Part shown: positions 44,832 through 52,918 of the stretch, piece after piece | Numbering within the stretch: position 1 is the stretch's first letter | Layout of the letters: every line of letters starts with the position of its first letter | From: Mycolicibacterium parafortuitum | Lineage (GTDB): Bacteria > Actinomycetota > Actinomycetes > Mycobacteriales > Mycobacteriaceae | Direction of reading: 5' to 3' | DNA: 64,000 nt | Assembly (NCBI RefSeq): GCF_010725485.1 | Contig: NZ_AP022598.1 | Coordinates: forward strand, 310,001 to 374,000 | The notes under the pieces: generated by a model | What the model was told of the DNA's origin: nothing | Seen by the model: the letters and a program-made list of their open reading frames with translations, nothing else | The model's database searches: none | Program-made: the position numbers and the translations under genes

Positions 44832-45362
44832 CTACTGCGCGGCCTCGAGCTCGTCGTGGGTCACGGGCTTGCGCACGACCTGGCCGGTCTCGGGATCCCA
44901 GCCCGCGGAGATCGAGTTGTCGCCCTCGTGGCCCATCAGCGTCGTGAACGCCTCCATCACGACCTCGCCGGCGTCGTCGGTGAGCTCGTTGCGGGTGGTC
45001 ACGATGTCGGCACCGAAGCGCTCGTCGACGCTCTCGATGAACATCGTGGCGTGCAGGACGTCACCCTCCTTGATCGGCCGGTGGAACAGGAACTTCTGGT
45101 CCACCTGCACGATCTGCATGGTCTCGAAACCGATGTCGACGTGCTGGAAGAAGTGCCGCTGGGTCATCACCGCGAGGATCGACATGAACGTCGGGCCCGC
45201 GACCAGACCGGGATGGCCGAGCTCCTGGGCCGCCTCCAGGTCCAGTGACGCCGGATCGGTGGCCTTGACGGCGTTCGCGTACTGCCGGATCTGTTCGCGG
45301 CCGACGACGAAGGCGTCGGGGTACTTCCAGACCATCCCGCGGATGTCGGTCTTGAGTGCCAT
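44832..45362 (-). CDS. hadC: (3R)-hydroxyacyl-ACP dehydratase subunit HadC
   Basis: 176 residues. MALKTDIRGMVWKYPDAFVV, LVAGPTFMSILAVMTQRHFF and ETMQIVQVDQKFLFHRPIK match HadC. It pairs with HadB to make the HadBC dehydratase of FAS-II, acting late in meromycolate elongation. HadC is the non-catalytic, substrate-binding subunit. Ten bases downstream of hadB. About ten residues longer at the C-terminus than the M. tuberculosis protein (166). Confidence 0.95.
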   Translation of the reverse strand: MALKTDIRGMVWKYPDAFVVGREQIRQYANAVKATDPASLDLEAAQELGHPGLVAGPTFMSILAVMTQRHFFQHVDIGFETMQIVQVDQKFLFHRPIKEGDVLHATMFIESVDERFGADIVTTRNELTDDAGEVVMEAFTTLMGHEGDNSISAGWDPETGQVVRKPVTHDELEAAQ

Positions 45363-45372
45363 CGGTACCTCC

Positions 45373-45801
45373 CTACGCGAGCGTCGCGACCGCGATGGCG
45401 CGCCCGAAGATCTTCTTGCCGCCGGACGTGGCCGTCAGCGCGATGGTCACGTCCTTCGATTCGGGGTCGACGGATTTCACCCGGCCGTTGAACACGATCT
45501 CGGCGCCTGTGCCGTCGTTGGGGACGGGTACGACGGCGGTGAACCGCACGTTGTACTCCTTGACCGCGGCCGGGTCACCGACCCACGAGGTGATGTAGCC
45601 GCCGCCGACGCCCATGGTCAGCATGCCGTGGGCGATCGCGGTGTCCAGCCCGACCTGCTTGGCGATCTCGTCGTCCCAGTGGATCGGGTTCAGGTCGCCG
45701 GATACACCCGCGTAGTTGACGAGGTCGGCCCGCGTCAGTGGGATGACCTTTTCCGGCAGCTTGTCGCCGACCTTGACCGAACTGAACTCACGCAGTGCCA
45801 T
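45373..45801 (-). CDS. hadB: (3R)-hydroxyacyl-ACP dehydratase subunit HadB
   Basis: 142 residues from the ATG at 45801 (MALREFSSVKVGD), equal in length to the M. tuberculosis protein; a start at 45813 would add four residues. The MaoC hot-dog catalytic pair Asp36 and His41 lies in GDLNPIHWDDEIA. It is the shared catalytic subunit of HadAB and HadBC, which dehydrate beta-hydroxyacyl-AcpM in mycolate synthesis. The start overlaps the end of hadA by 14 bases. Confidence 0.96.
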   Translation of the reverse strand: MALREFSSVKVGDKLPEKVIPLTRADLVNYAGVSGDLNPIHWDDEIAKQVGLDTAIAHGMLTMGVGGGYITSWVGDPAAVKEYNVRFTAVVPVPNDGTGAEIVFNGRVKSVDPESKDVTIALTATSGGKKIFGRAIAVATLA

Positions 45802-46267
45802 CTGTGAAGCCACTCTCTCCGTCTTCTTCGCTACGACCCGCCAGCGTGGTGTAGCACTCCTGCACGACTTGGCCGTCTTCTGTGCTGACGATGTTCTTGG
45901 TCACGATGAGGTCCGTGCCGTGCGCTTTGCGGACCGAGTCGATCCACACGTCGCAGTAGAGCTTGTCGCCCGCCTTGATGGGCCGGACGAACCGGATGGC
46001 CTGGTCGACCTGGACGATCTGCGCGTCAGAAATGCCGATACCGGCGGCGTCGAACATCGCCAACTGCGCCTGGTATCCGAACACCGAGATGAAGGTCAGC
46101 GGCGCCGGCAGCGAGTCGTGGCCCAACTCGGCGGCAGCGGCTTCCTCGAAGTACGCGGGATCGTCGTTCTTGACCGCCACGGCGTACTCGCGGATCTTCT
46201 CGCGGCCGACGGTGTAGAAATCGGGATACCGGAAGTGCGTTCCGACGTATCCAGCCAGCGACGACAC
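45788..46267 (-). CDS. hadA: (3R)-hydroxyacyl-ACP dehydratase subunit HadA
   Basis: 159 residues from a GTG at 46267. TVGREKIREYAVAVKNDD, APLTFISVFGYQ and DAQIVQVDQAIRFVRPIKAG match HadA. With HadB it dehydrates early FAS-II intermediates. Position 61 is Ser (TFISVFG, codon TCG), whereas M. tuberculosis has Cys61, the residue modified by activated thiacetazone and isoxyl. First gene of hadABC, downstream of rpmG. Confidence 0.95.
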   Translation of the reverse strand: MSSLAGYVGTHFRYPDFYTVGREKIREYAVAVKNDDPAYFEEAAAAELGHDSLPAPLTFISVFGYQAQLAMFDAAGIGISDAQIVQVDQAIRFVRPIKAGDKLYCDVWIDSVRKAHGTDLIVTKNIVSTEDGQVVQECYTTLAGRSEEDGESGFTDGTA

Positions 46268-46333
46268 GACAGTGAACCTACCTGGTCGGCCTCGGTGACC
46301 GCGATACGACGGTGCCGGGCCGGATCCGGGTCG

Positions 46334-46501
46334 CTAGCGCGACTCTTTGTGGGCCTGGTGCTTACCGCAGTTCGGGCAGAACTTCTTGATCTCGAGGCGG
46401 TCGGGATCGTTGCGGCGGTTCTTCTTGGTGATGTAGTTGCGGTGCTTGCACACCTCGCAGGCCAAGGTGATCTTGGGCCGCACGTCAGTACTGGAGGCCA
46501 C
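46334..46501 (-). CDS. rpmG: 50S ribosomal protein L33, Zn-type
   Basis: 55 residues from a GTG at 46501, reading [17 protein letters not shown] then [20 protein letters not shown] and [17 protein letters not shown]. Two CxxC pairs (CEVC, CPNC) mark the zinc-binding C+ paralogue, the form retained in zinc-replete cells. Located between hadA and tRNA-Met, as rpmG2 in M. tuberculosis. Confidence 0.95.
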   Translation of the reverse strand: MASSTDVRPKITLACEVCKHRNYITKKNRRNDPDRLEIKKFCPNCGKHQAHKESR

Positions 46502-46532
46502 TGTCGTCTCTTTCTTCTACGGTCGTGTGTTG

Positions 46533-46606
46533 TAGCGGTGGGGGGGCTCGATCCCCCGACCTCACGATTATGAGTCGTGCGCTCTAACCAGCTGAGCTAC
46601 ACCGCC
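46533..46606 (-). tRNA. metT: Elongator tRNA-Met (CAT)
   Basis: 74 nt. GGCGGTG / CACCGCT acceptor (G1-U72 wobble), D-arm AGCTCAGCTGGTTAGAGC, anticodon loop CTCATAA with anticodon CAT, T-arm GGGGGATCGAGCCCCC. Discriminator A. Confidence 0.92.
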
Positions 46607-46655
46607 CCGGACGGATCCGAGCTCAAGCGAACTGACCGCCACCCGGTTCCCACCG

Positions 46656-46728
46656 AGCCCCCTAACGGAATCGAACCGTTGACCTTTTCCTTACCATGGA
46701 AACGCTCTGCCGACTGAGCTAAGGGGGC
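46656..46728 (-). tRNA. thrT: tRNA-Thr (GGT)
   Basis: 73 nt. GCCCCCT acceptor pairing with AGGGGGC, D-arm AGCTCAGTCGGCAGAGC, anticodon loop ATGGTAA with anticodon GGT, T-loop GGTTCGATTCC, discriminator T. About 49 bases upstream of tRNA-Met, likely a single transcript through rpmG-hadABC. Confidence 0.94.
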
Positions 46729-46859
46729 CTGCACTCGCGCCACAGCGGCGAGCCTTAAAGAGGGTACAGTCTCACCGATTCCGACACCAAACCGCAGGTC
46801 AAAGTGTGCGTTTTCGGGCGGTTCCCGCTGTTTGGGGCTCTAGTGCCTACGCTGTGCGC

Positions 46860-47600
46860 ATGCCCGCCACGGATGACCCCGCCACGGAGAACACCGACCG
46901 CCTCTACTTCAAGCAGCTGCTGTCCGGGCGCGATTTCGCCGCCGGCGACATGATCGCCCAGCAGATGCGCAATTTCGCCTATCTGATCGGCGACCGCGAG
47001 ACCGGCGACACCGTCGTCGTCGACCCCGCCTACGCCGCCGGGGATCTGGTGGACGCGCTGGAGGCCGACGGCATGCACCTGTCCGGAGTGCTGGTCACCC
47101 ACCACCACCCAGACCATGTCGGCGGCTCGATGATGGGGTTCACGCTCAAGGGCCTCGCCGAGCTGCTGGAGCGGGTCAGCGTCCCGGTGCACGTGAACGC
47201 CCACGAGGCCGACTGGGTCGCGAACGTCACCGGGATCGCGCGCAGTGAGCTGACCGCTCACCAGCACGGCGACAAGGTCGCGGTCGGCGCCATCGACATC
47301 GAGCTGCTGCACACCCCCGGTCACACCCCGGGCAGCCAGTGCTTCCTGCTCGACGGGCGCCTCGTCGCGGGCGACACCCTGTTCCTGGAAGGGTGCGGGC
47401 GCACCGACTTCCCCGGCGGCAACGTCGACGACATGTTCCGCAGCCTGCAGGCCCTCGCCCAGCTTCCCGGCGATCCGACGGTGTTCCCGGGCCACTGGTA
47501 CTCCGCCGAGCCGAGCGCGCCGTTGTCGGATGTGCGCGGCAGCAACTACGTCTACCGGGCCCGCGATCTGGACCAGTGGCGGATGCTGATGGGCGGCTGA
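46860..47600 (+). CDS. Metallo-beta-lactamase-fold hydrolase (glyoxalase II-like)
   Basis: 246 residues from the ATG at 46860. The MBL metal motif THHHPDHVGG (residues 80-89), TPGHTPGSQCFLLDG, the bridging Asp in VAGDTLFLEGCGRTD, and the distal His in VFPGHWY are complete, giving a dinuclear site. Similar to Rv0634c, annotated as glyoxalase II, which hydrolyses S-lactoyl-thiols; the true substrate in a mycothiol organism is uncertain. Divergent from the tRNA-Thr cluster. Confidence 0.88.
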   Translation: MPATDDPATENTDRLYFKQLLSGRDFAAGDMIAQQMRNFAYLIGDRETGDTVVVDPAYAAGDLVDALEADGMHLSGVLVTHHHPDHVGGSMMGFTLKGLAELLERVSVPVHVNAHEADWVANVTGIARSELTAHQHGDKVAVGAIDIELLHTPGHTPGSQCFLLDGRLVAGDTLFLEGCGRTDFPGGNVDDMFRSLQALAQLPGDPTVFPGHWYSAEPSAPLSDVRGSNYVYRARDLDQWRMLMGG

Positions 47601-47705
47601 CGAGCCGCCCCGCGTGGCCCGGAGTTCGGCGTTCCGGCCCCGTCCGCCCCCGGTTCTGGCAAACTCGATGCCAGCGCTGTCGCCTAACCCGCGCCGGGGG
47701 TCCTC

Positions 47706-48710
47706 GTGAAGAACATCGCGCTGTGCTTCGACCGTGACCGCGACCTCGACGGTGCCGAGAATCCCACCAATGCCGCGCTGCTGGCGCAACTGCTGCTGCG
47801 CACCGACGACCAGCTCGTCTGGTCCGCCGGCCCCCGCCGCGGCGACGTGGACGAGGCCCGCGCGGCCATCGTCGAGGCGTACGGGTTCCTCGTCGACCAT
47901 TGGCGGCCGGGCGACCGGATCTTGTTGTTCGGTGCCGGCCACGGCGCGACCTGCGCGCACTCGCTGGCCCAGCTGCTCGGCGCCGTCGGGGTGCTGGGTG
48001 ACGACGACGTGGCCGGCTGGTCGGCCGAGGACTTCCGCGGCTACGTGCTCTCCACCTACGTACTGCCCCGCACCTGGCGCGATGCGGCCGACTGGGCGCA
48101 CATCGCCGGGTTGACGGCAGCCCTGTCCGGCCGCTCCGAGGCCGGTGCCGACGTACATTTCCTCGGCATGTTCGATGCCGCGGGCTACCCCGGCACTCCC
48201 CTCGGGCGAGAGCCGTCGCGGCTACCCCGCGTGCGCGCGGCGCGGCACGCGCTGGCGCTGGACGGCGCACCGCGACCGCGGGCGCCGCGGCTGCCCGACG
48301 GCCCCGAGTCCGTGCGCGAGGTCTGGTTCCGGGGCGGGCACCGCGACCTCGTCGGCGGCCACCGCGCGTGCCCACCGCTGGCCGGAATCGCATTGGACTG
48401 GGTGCTCGACGGTGCTGTCACCGCCGGGGCGATCGTGGGGTGCGGCGTCGACGGCCACCCCGCTCCGATGGCCGCCGACGCCTTGGCCGGGCATGCGCAC
48501 ACCGTGGCCGTCCGCAAAGTTCCCGACGGCGCTGCGGTGCATGCGAGCGTGCAGAGCCAGTTGCGGGCGCATCCGTCCTATTGGCGGCACCTGCCCGCGC
48601 GGGTGGCGTGGACGGATCCGGACTGGGCGGCGCGCGCGGAACGACTCGTGCCGGGCTCCGTGACGCCCCCGTCCGTCACGGAGAGCCCGGCACTCGTCGC
48701 GGCTTCCTGA
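47706..48710 (+). CDS. DUF2235-like alpha/beta-hydrolase-type protein
   Basis: 334 residues. KNIALCFDRDRDLDGAEN, then WRPGDRILLFGAGHGATCAH matches the DUF2235 pattern GDRIYLFGFSRGA, but the expected nucleophile Ser of GxSRG is replaced (GAGHGA). The later segment VREVWFRGGHRDLVGGH matches the family's W-F-xGxHxDxGG element, retaining His. It may be a non-catalytic member or use other residues. Located between the MBL hydrolase and echA3, where M. tuberculosis has Rv0633c. Confidence 0.65.
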   Translation: MKNIALCFDRDRDLDGAENPTNAALLAQLLLRTDDQLVWSAGPRRGDVDEARAAIVEAYGFLVDHWRPGDRILLFGAGHGATCAHSLAQLLGAVGVLGDDDVAGWSAEDFRGYVLSTYVLPRTWRDAADWAHIAGLTAALSGRSEAGADVHFLGMFDAAGYPGTPLGREPSRLPRVRAARHALALDGAPRPRAPRLPDGPESVREVWFRGGHRDLVGGHRACPPLAGIALDWVLDGAVTAGAIVGCGVDGHPAPMAADALAGHAHTVAVRKVPDGAAVHASVQSQLRAHPSYWRHLPARVAWTDPDWAARAERLVPGSVTPPSVTESPALVAAS

Positions 48711-48921
48711 ACCCCCACGTTCCAGGAAACCGATTGGCTGCGGGTGACCGCGTATTTCGCATCCCCTGGGATCCGAGTCGCGGTAACCCCTCGTGTACCG
48801 CGCGAATCTGACGCTATGCAGTCGCACGGCGACCGGCCTGAGTAATGCACTACTTCTTCTGCGCAGTAGTCGGTCCGGCCCGCTTACGTAGTGTCGGCGT
48901 GAGCGCTGTTACGTTTCCCTC

Positions 48922-49626
48922 ATGACCGACTCCGTCTCGTATGAGTTCGCCGACTCCGTGGCCACGATCACCCTCGACGACGGCAAGGTGAACGTGCTCG
49001 GGCCCGCCATGCAGGCTGCGATCAACGGGGCGCTCGACCGCGCCGAGGCGGACAAGACCAAGGCCGTCGTGCTGGCCGGCAACTCCCGGGTGTTCAGCGG
49101 CGGTTTCGATCTCTCGGTGTTCCAGTCCGGCGATGCCGCCGCCGCGCTGGGCATGCTCTCCGGCGGCTTCGAACTGTCGCTGCGGACGCTGACGTTCCCG
49201 GCGCCGGTGATCATCGCCGCCACCGGGCCCGCGATCGCGATGGGCTCGTTCCTGCTGCTCTCCGGCGACCACCGGATCGGCCAGCCGAAGTCACGGTGCC
49301 AGGCCATCGAGGTCGCGATCGGCATGACGATCCCGATCTCGGCGCTGGAGATCATGCGCGCCCGGCTCACCCCGGCGGCCTTCGAGCGGGCCGCCGCGCT
49401 GGCGACGACGTTCGCCGGTGCCGACGCGGTGGCCGCCGGCTGGCTCGACGAGATCGTCGACGCCGATCAGGTGCTCCCCCGGGCACAGCAGGTGGCGGCC
49501 GAGGCGGCGGCCACCCTGCACACCGGCGCCCACCTGGCCACCAAGCTGAAGGCCCGCAAGGGCGCAATCGAGGCGATCCAGGCCGGGATCGACGGCCTGG
49601 CAGAGGAATTCACCCTCGGCACCTGA
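48922..49626 (+). CDS. echA3: Enoyl-CoA hydratase-like protein EchA3
   Basis: 234 residues, short crotonase. FADSVATITLDDGKVNVLGP, NSRVFSGGFDLSVFQSG (oxyanion hole) and ATGPAIAMGSFLLLSGDHRI are typical. The acyl-CoA substrate is unknown. It matches Rv0632c, which in M. tuberculosis is adjacent to recC; here 11 kb of extra genes separate them. Confidence 0.88.
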   Translation: MTDSVSYEFADSVATITLDDGKVNVLGPAMQAAINGALDRAEADKTKAVVLAGNSRVFSGGFDLSVFQSGDAAAALGMLSGGFELSLRTLTFPAPVIIAATGPAIAMGSFLLLSGDHRIGQPKSRCQAIEVAIGMTIPISALEIMRARLTPAAFERAAALATTFAGADAVAAGWLDEIVDADQVLPRAQQVAAEAAATLHTGAHLATKLKARKGAIEAIQAGIDGLAEEFTLGT

Positions 49627-49725
49627 ATCGCCTCTGCCGCGAAATATCATTCCGGGTTGCGGCCTGGGCGATATAGACAGCCGTGGGTTAACGCTCAGCG
49701 CATCGGCAAACTCTCACGCCCGGGT

Positions 49726-49741
49726 GTTTCCACCGCGTTTC
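49726..49741. promoter_or_regulatory. Candidate GlnR-type half-site pair (upstream)
   Basis: GTTTC-n6-GTTTC (reverse strand GAAAC-n6-GAAAC), about 146-161 bases upstream of the nitrilase-cluster start. The spacing fits the n6 rule of GlnR boxes, but the gTnAc half is lacking. Confidence 0.3.
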
Positions 49742-49858
49742 CCCGGTGAACTCTCCCTAACGAATTCGTAGTCCATCGGCAACCAGTGCGCAATCGCGCA
49801 GGCCTGTACTTGAAGCGGCCGCCGATACTCGGCCCTCGGGCATCGTCGCCACGAGAAC

Positions 49859-49874
49859 GTAACCGCTACGAATC
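49859..49874 (+). promoter_or_regulatory. Candidate GlnR box next to the first nitrilase-cluster gene
   Basis: GTAAC-CGCTAC-GAATC fits the GlnR consensus gTnAc-n6-GaAAc with one mismatch. It ends 13 bases before the start codon, close for an activator site, so the assignment is tentative. Confidence 0.35.
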
Positions 49875-49886
49875 CCGGGAGCCTTT

Positions 49887-50408
49887 ATGCCTTTTGACGC
49901 CACGATCGCGGAGAACATCGCCACCTCGCTCGCCGAGATCCCCCACCCGTCACTGCCCAAGGGCTCCAACATCTACGGCGGCACCAAGATCTTCCCCGAC
50001 TACAAGGCCGAGAACGGCGAGAGCTACTTCACCCTCGTCCACGGCATCGCCCACGAGTCGTCGGTCAGCTTCGTCGCGGTGCTGCAGGCCACCCGCGCAC
50101 TTCGGAAGGGCTTCGAGTCGGCGATCTACTTCTACGGCCCCGGGGCAATCAACTGCCTTGCCACCCGCGGCTTTCCGACCACCGGAGACTCAGGATTCCC
50201 CGGTGAGCAGAACATCAACGACGCGCTCGGGACGTTCATCGGCGAGGGCGGAACCGTGTTCTGCTGCCGCTTCGGACTTGCCCTGCACGGCGGCCGCGAA
50301 GAGGACCTCATCGAAGGCGTCATCCCTGCACACCCACTGGACGTACAGGACGCGTTGATCCACTACGCCCGGAAGGGCGCCATCATCAACTCCACCTACA
50401 TGGTCTGA
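49887..50408 (+). CDS. MSMEG_0572/Sll0783-family protein (nitrilase cluster)
   Basis: 173 residues. No enzyme motif is seen. NIYGGTKIFPDYKAENGESY, FYGPGAINCLATRGFPTTGD and GGREEDLIEGVIPAHPLDVQ fit the conserved first protein of the nitrilase (Nit1C) cluster. First gene of a tightly packed eight-gene operon. Role unknown; always co-occurs with the radical SAM and nitrilase members in known clusters. Confidence 0.8.
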   Translation: MPFDATIAENIATSLAEIPHPSLPKGSNIYGGTKIFPDYKAENGESYFTLVHGIAHESSVSFVAVLQATRALRKGFESAIYFYGPGAINCLATRGFPTTGDSGFPGEQNINDALGTFIGEGGTVFCCRFGLALHGGREEDLIEGVIPAHPLDVQDALIHYARKGAIINSTYMV

Positions 50409-50427
50409 AGCGGGATGGAGCGCGACC

Positions 50428-51324
50428 ATGACGAAACTCGCGGCCGTCTCGGCGAACTTCACCCGCGACCTCGAACAGAACTACGCACTGATCGCAGCCC
50501 TGGTCGATGAGGCCAGAGCCCGGGGCGTCGATTATCTGGCCTTGCCCGAGGCCGCGCTCGGTGGCTATCTGTCCTCACTCGGCAACCACGGCGACACGGT
50601 GAAGACCGCGCAACAGTCCCTGCCGCCGGCGATCACCCTCGACGGCCCGGAGATCGCCAGGGTCCAGCACATCGTCGGTGACCTGGTGGTCGCGATCGGC
50701 TTCTGCGAACTCGCCGAGGACGGACACACCCGGTACAACGCCGCCGCGGTGCTCGACGGCGGAACCGTCTACGGCTCCTACCGCAAGGTGCACCAACCGT
50801 TGGGCGAGGGCATGTCGTACTCGGCAGGTGACGGCTACCGGGTCTTCGACACCCCCGTCGGCCGAATCGGTCTGCAGATCTGTTACGACAAGGCCTTTCC
50901 GGAGGCCGCCCGGATCATGGCGCTGCAAGGGGCACAGGTGATCACCAGCCTGTCGGCGTGGCCCGCAGCGCGCACCGCGACCGCCGAGAACCTGCAGGAA
51001 GATCGGTGGACCTACCGGTTCAACCTGTTCGACACCGCCCGGGCACTCGACAATCAGGTCTTCTGGGTGGCGTCCAACCAGAGTGGCACCTTCGGTTCAC
51101 TGCGCTACGTGGGCAACGCGAAGGTCGTCGACCCCGGCGGGAACATCTTGGCGACCACACATCTCGGCAGCGGTATGGCGGTCGCCGACGTCGACATCGA
51201 AGAGACCTTCCGCACCATGCGGGCCGGGATGTTTCACCTGCGCGACCGCAGGCCCGACGTCTATGGTCCGGTGACCGAAGCCGGGACCCCGGCCGTGGTA
51301 TGGCAGGCCTTCGAACATGCCTGA
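50428..51324 (+). CDS. Carbon-nitrogen hydrolase (nitrilase superfamily), active type
   Basis: 298 residues. The catalytic triad is complete: Glu in LPEAALGGY, Lys in YRKVHQPLGEG, Cys in LQICYDKAFPEAA. Such enzymes hydrolyse nitriles, amides or carbamoyl groups. It is the catalytic nitrilase of the cluster (MSMEG_0571-type). A paralogue at 55401 in the same operon has lost the triad. Its stop overlaps the next gene by 8 bases. Confidence 0.85.
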   Translation: MTKLAAVSANFTRDLEQNYALIAALVDEARARGVDYLALPEAALGGYLSSLGNHGDTVKTAQQSLPPAITLDGPEIARVQHIVGDLVVAIGFCELAEDGHTRYNAAAVLDGGTVYGSYRKVHQPLGEGMSYSAGDGYRVFDTPVGRIGLQICYDKAFPEAARIMALQGAQVITSLSAWPAARTATAENLQEDRWTYRFNLFDTARALDNQVFWVASNQSGTFGSLRYVGNAKVVDPGGNILATTHLGSGMAVADVDIEETFRTMRAGMFHLRDRRPDVYGPVTEAGTPAVVWQAFEHA

Positions 51325-51610
51325 GATGACGTTCCACGTGCGCTGGCCCGACGGCGTTGAGCAACAGTGCTATTCACCGAGTCTGGTGGTGCACGACCAC
51401 CTCAGCGTCGGCGCCACCTACGACGTCGCCGAGTTCGTCGCCCGCACCACCCTTGCGATGGCAGAGGCCGGCGATCGCGTGCGCGCCCGGTACGGATTCG
51501 CTTGTACCGCAGCGGCGGCCACCGCCCGGGAGATCCGGCGCACGGCGTCCCGCTATCCCGCCGACGCTGCCATCCGGGTCATTGCGATGAACCCCGACAA
51601 GGAGTCCTGA
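51317..51610 (+). CDS. MSMEG_0570-family small protein (nitrogen-starvation type)
   Basis: 97 residues. MPEMTFHVRWPDGVEQQCYS and VGATYDVAEFVARTTLAMAE fit the MSMEG_0570 family, small proteins of nitrilase clusters annotated as nitrogen-starvation response. Overlaps both neighbours (8 bases upstream, 1 base downstream), so expression is coupled. Function unknown. Confidence 0.8.
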   Translation: MPEMTFHVRWPDGVEQQCYSPSLVVHDHLSVGATYDVAEFVARTTLAMAEAGDRVRARYGFACTAAAATAREIRRTASRYPADAAIRVIAMNPDKES

Positions 51611-52911
51611 TGACCACCGCCGCATCACACACCACGGTCGCGATCATCGGGGGCGGCCAAGCCGGTCTGTCGGTGAGCTGGTACCTGAGCCGCGCCGGAA
51701 TCGACCACGTGGTGCTGGAAGCCCACACCCCCGTGCACGCGTGGAGTGACAGCCGTTGGGACAACTTCACCCTCGTCACGCCGAACTGGCACTGCCGGCT
51801 GCCGGGCTACGCGTACGACGGACCCGACCCGGACGGCTTCATGACCCGCGACGAGGTGGTCGACTGGCTCGGCGGCTGGCTCGCCACCTTCGAGGCACCC
51901 GTGCGTCCGCACACCCGGGTCTCCCGGTTGCGTCACGGCACCGACGGTGGCTTCGAGCTCACCCTGCAGACCGCTGCCGGGGAACAGACACTGGCGTGCG
52001 AGCACGCCGTGATCGCCACCGGCGGCTATCCGATCCCTGTCCTGCCCCCTTTCGCGGGCGCACTGTCGCCTGCGGTCTCTCAGATCCATTCCGAGCAGTA
52101 CCGCAACGCCGGGCAACTGCCCGACGGCGCCGTGCTCGTCGTCGGCACCGGCCAATCCGGCACCCAGATCGCCGAAGACCTCCACCTGGCAGGCCGGCAG
52201 GTGCACCTCGCGGTCGGGAATGCCCCCCGGGTGGCCCGGTTCTACCGCGGCAGGGATTGCATGACATGGCTTTCCGACATGGGGCTGTACGACAAAACCG
52301 CCGCCGAGTACCCGGGCGGCAAGGCGGCCATCGAGAAGACGAACCACTACGTCACCGGACGCGACGGCGGCCGTGACATCGATCTGCGCCGCTTCGCCGC
52401 CGAAGGCATGATGCTCTACGGCACACTCACCGACGGGCACGGCGGTTCGCTGCGGTTCGCACCGACCCTGCGGCGCGCACTCGATCACGCCGACTCGGTG
52501 TACAACTCGATCTGCGCGGACATCGACGCCCACATCGCGAGAACGGGCGCCGATGCCCCGCCTCCGAGCCGCTACACCCCGGTGTGGGAGCCCGAGAGCG
52601 AGCCCGCCGCACTGGATCTCGCGGCGGAGCAGATCGGCGCAATCGTCTGGGCGATCGGTTACCGGCCCGACTACCGGTGGATCGAGGTGAGCGCGTTCGA
52701 CGGTGGTGGCCGCCCGATGCAGAACCGGGGCGTGACGACGGTGCCGGGGCTGTCCTTCGTCGGGCTGCCCTGGATGCACACCTGGGGATCCGGGCGGTTC
52801 CTCGGCATCGACCGAGATGCGCGGCACATCGCCGCGACGATCATCGACAGTGAGAACAGCAAGGTTCGCCGCAGCGCCTTGCGTACCCCCAGATACGCAG
52901 AGACCGCTTAG
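51610..52911 (+). CDS. MSMEG_0569-family flavin-dependent oxidoreductase
   Basis: 433 residues from the ATG at 51610. FAD-binding AIIGGGQAGLSVSWYLSRAG at the N-terminus, a second nucleotide motif LVVGTGQSGTQIAEDLHLAG (NADPH-type) and GAIVWAIGYRPDYRWI near the C-terminus. The layout is that of a flavin monooxygenase/oxidoreductase. Member of the nitrilase cluster; its substrate is not established. Confidence 0.88.
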   Translation: MTTAASHTTVAIIGGGQAGLSVSWYLSRAGIDHVVLEAHTPVHAWSDSRWDNFTLVTPNWHCRLPGYAYDGPDPDGFMTRDEVVDWLGGWLATFEAPVRPHTRVSRLRHGTDGGFELTLQTAAGEQTLACEHAVIATGGYPIPVLPPFAGALSPAVSQIHSEQYRNAGQLPDGAVLVVGTGQSGTQIAEDLHLAGRQVHLAVGNAPRVARFYRGRDCMTWLSDMGLYDKTAAEYPGGKAAIEKTNHYVTGRDGGRDIDLRRFAAEGMMLYGTLTDGHGGSLRFAPTLRRALDHADSVYNSICADIDAHIARTGADAPPPSRYTPVWEPESEPAALDLAAEQIGAIVWAIGYRPDYRWIEVSAFDGGGRPMQNRGVTTVPGLSFVGLPWMHTWGSGRFLGIDRDARHIAATIIDSENSKVRRSALRTPRYAETA

Positions 52912-52918
52912 GAGAACC

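Noticed and set aside
48842..48875. ACTACT/AGTAGT inverted repeat upstream of echA3
   Set aside because: Only 6-bp arms and far from the start; too weak to call an operator.
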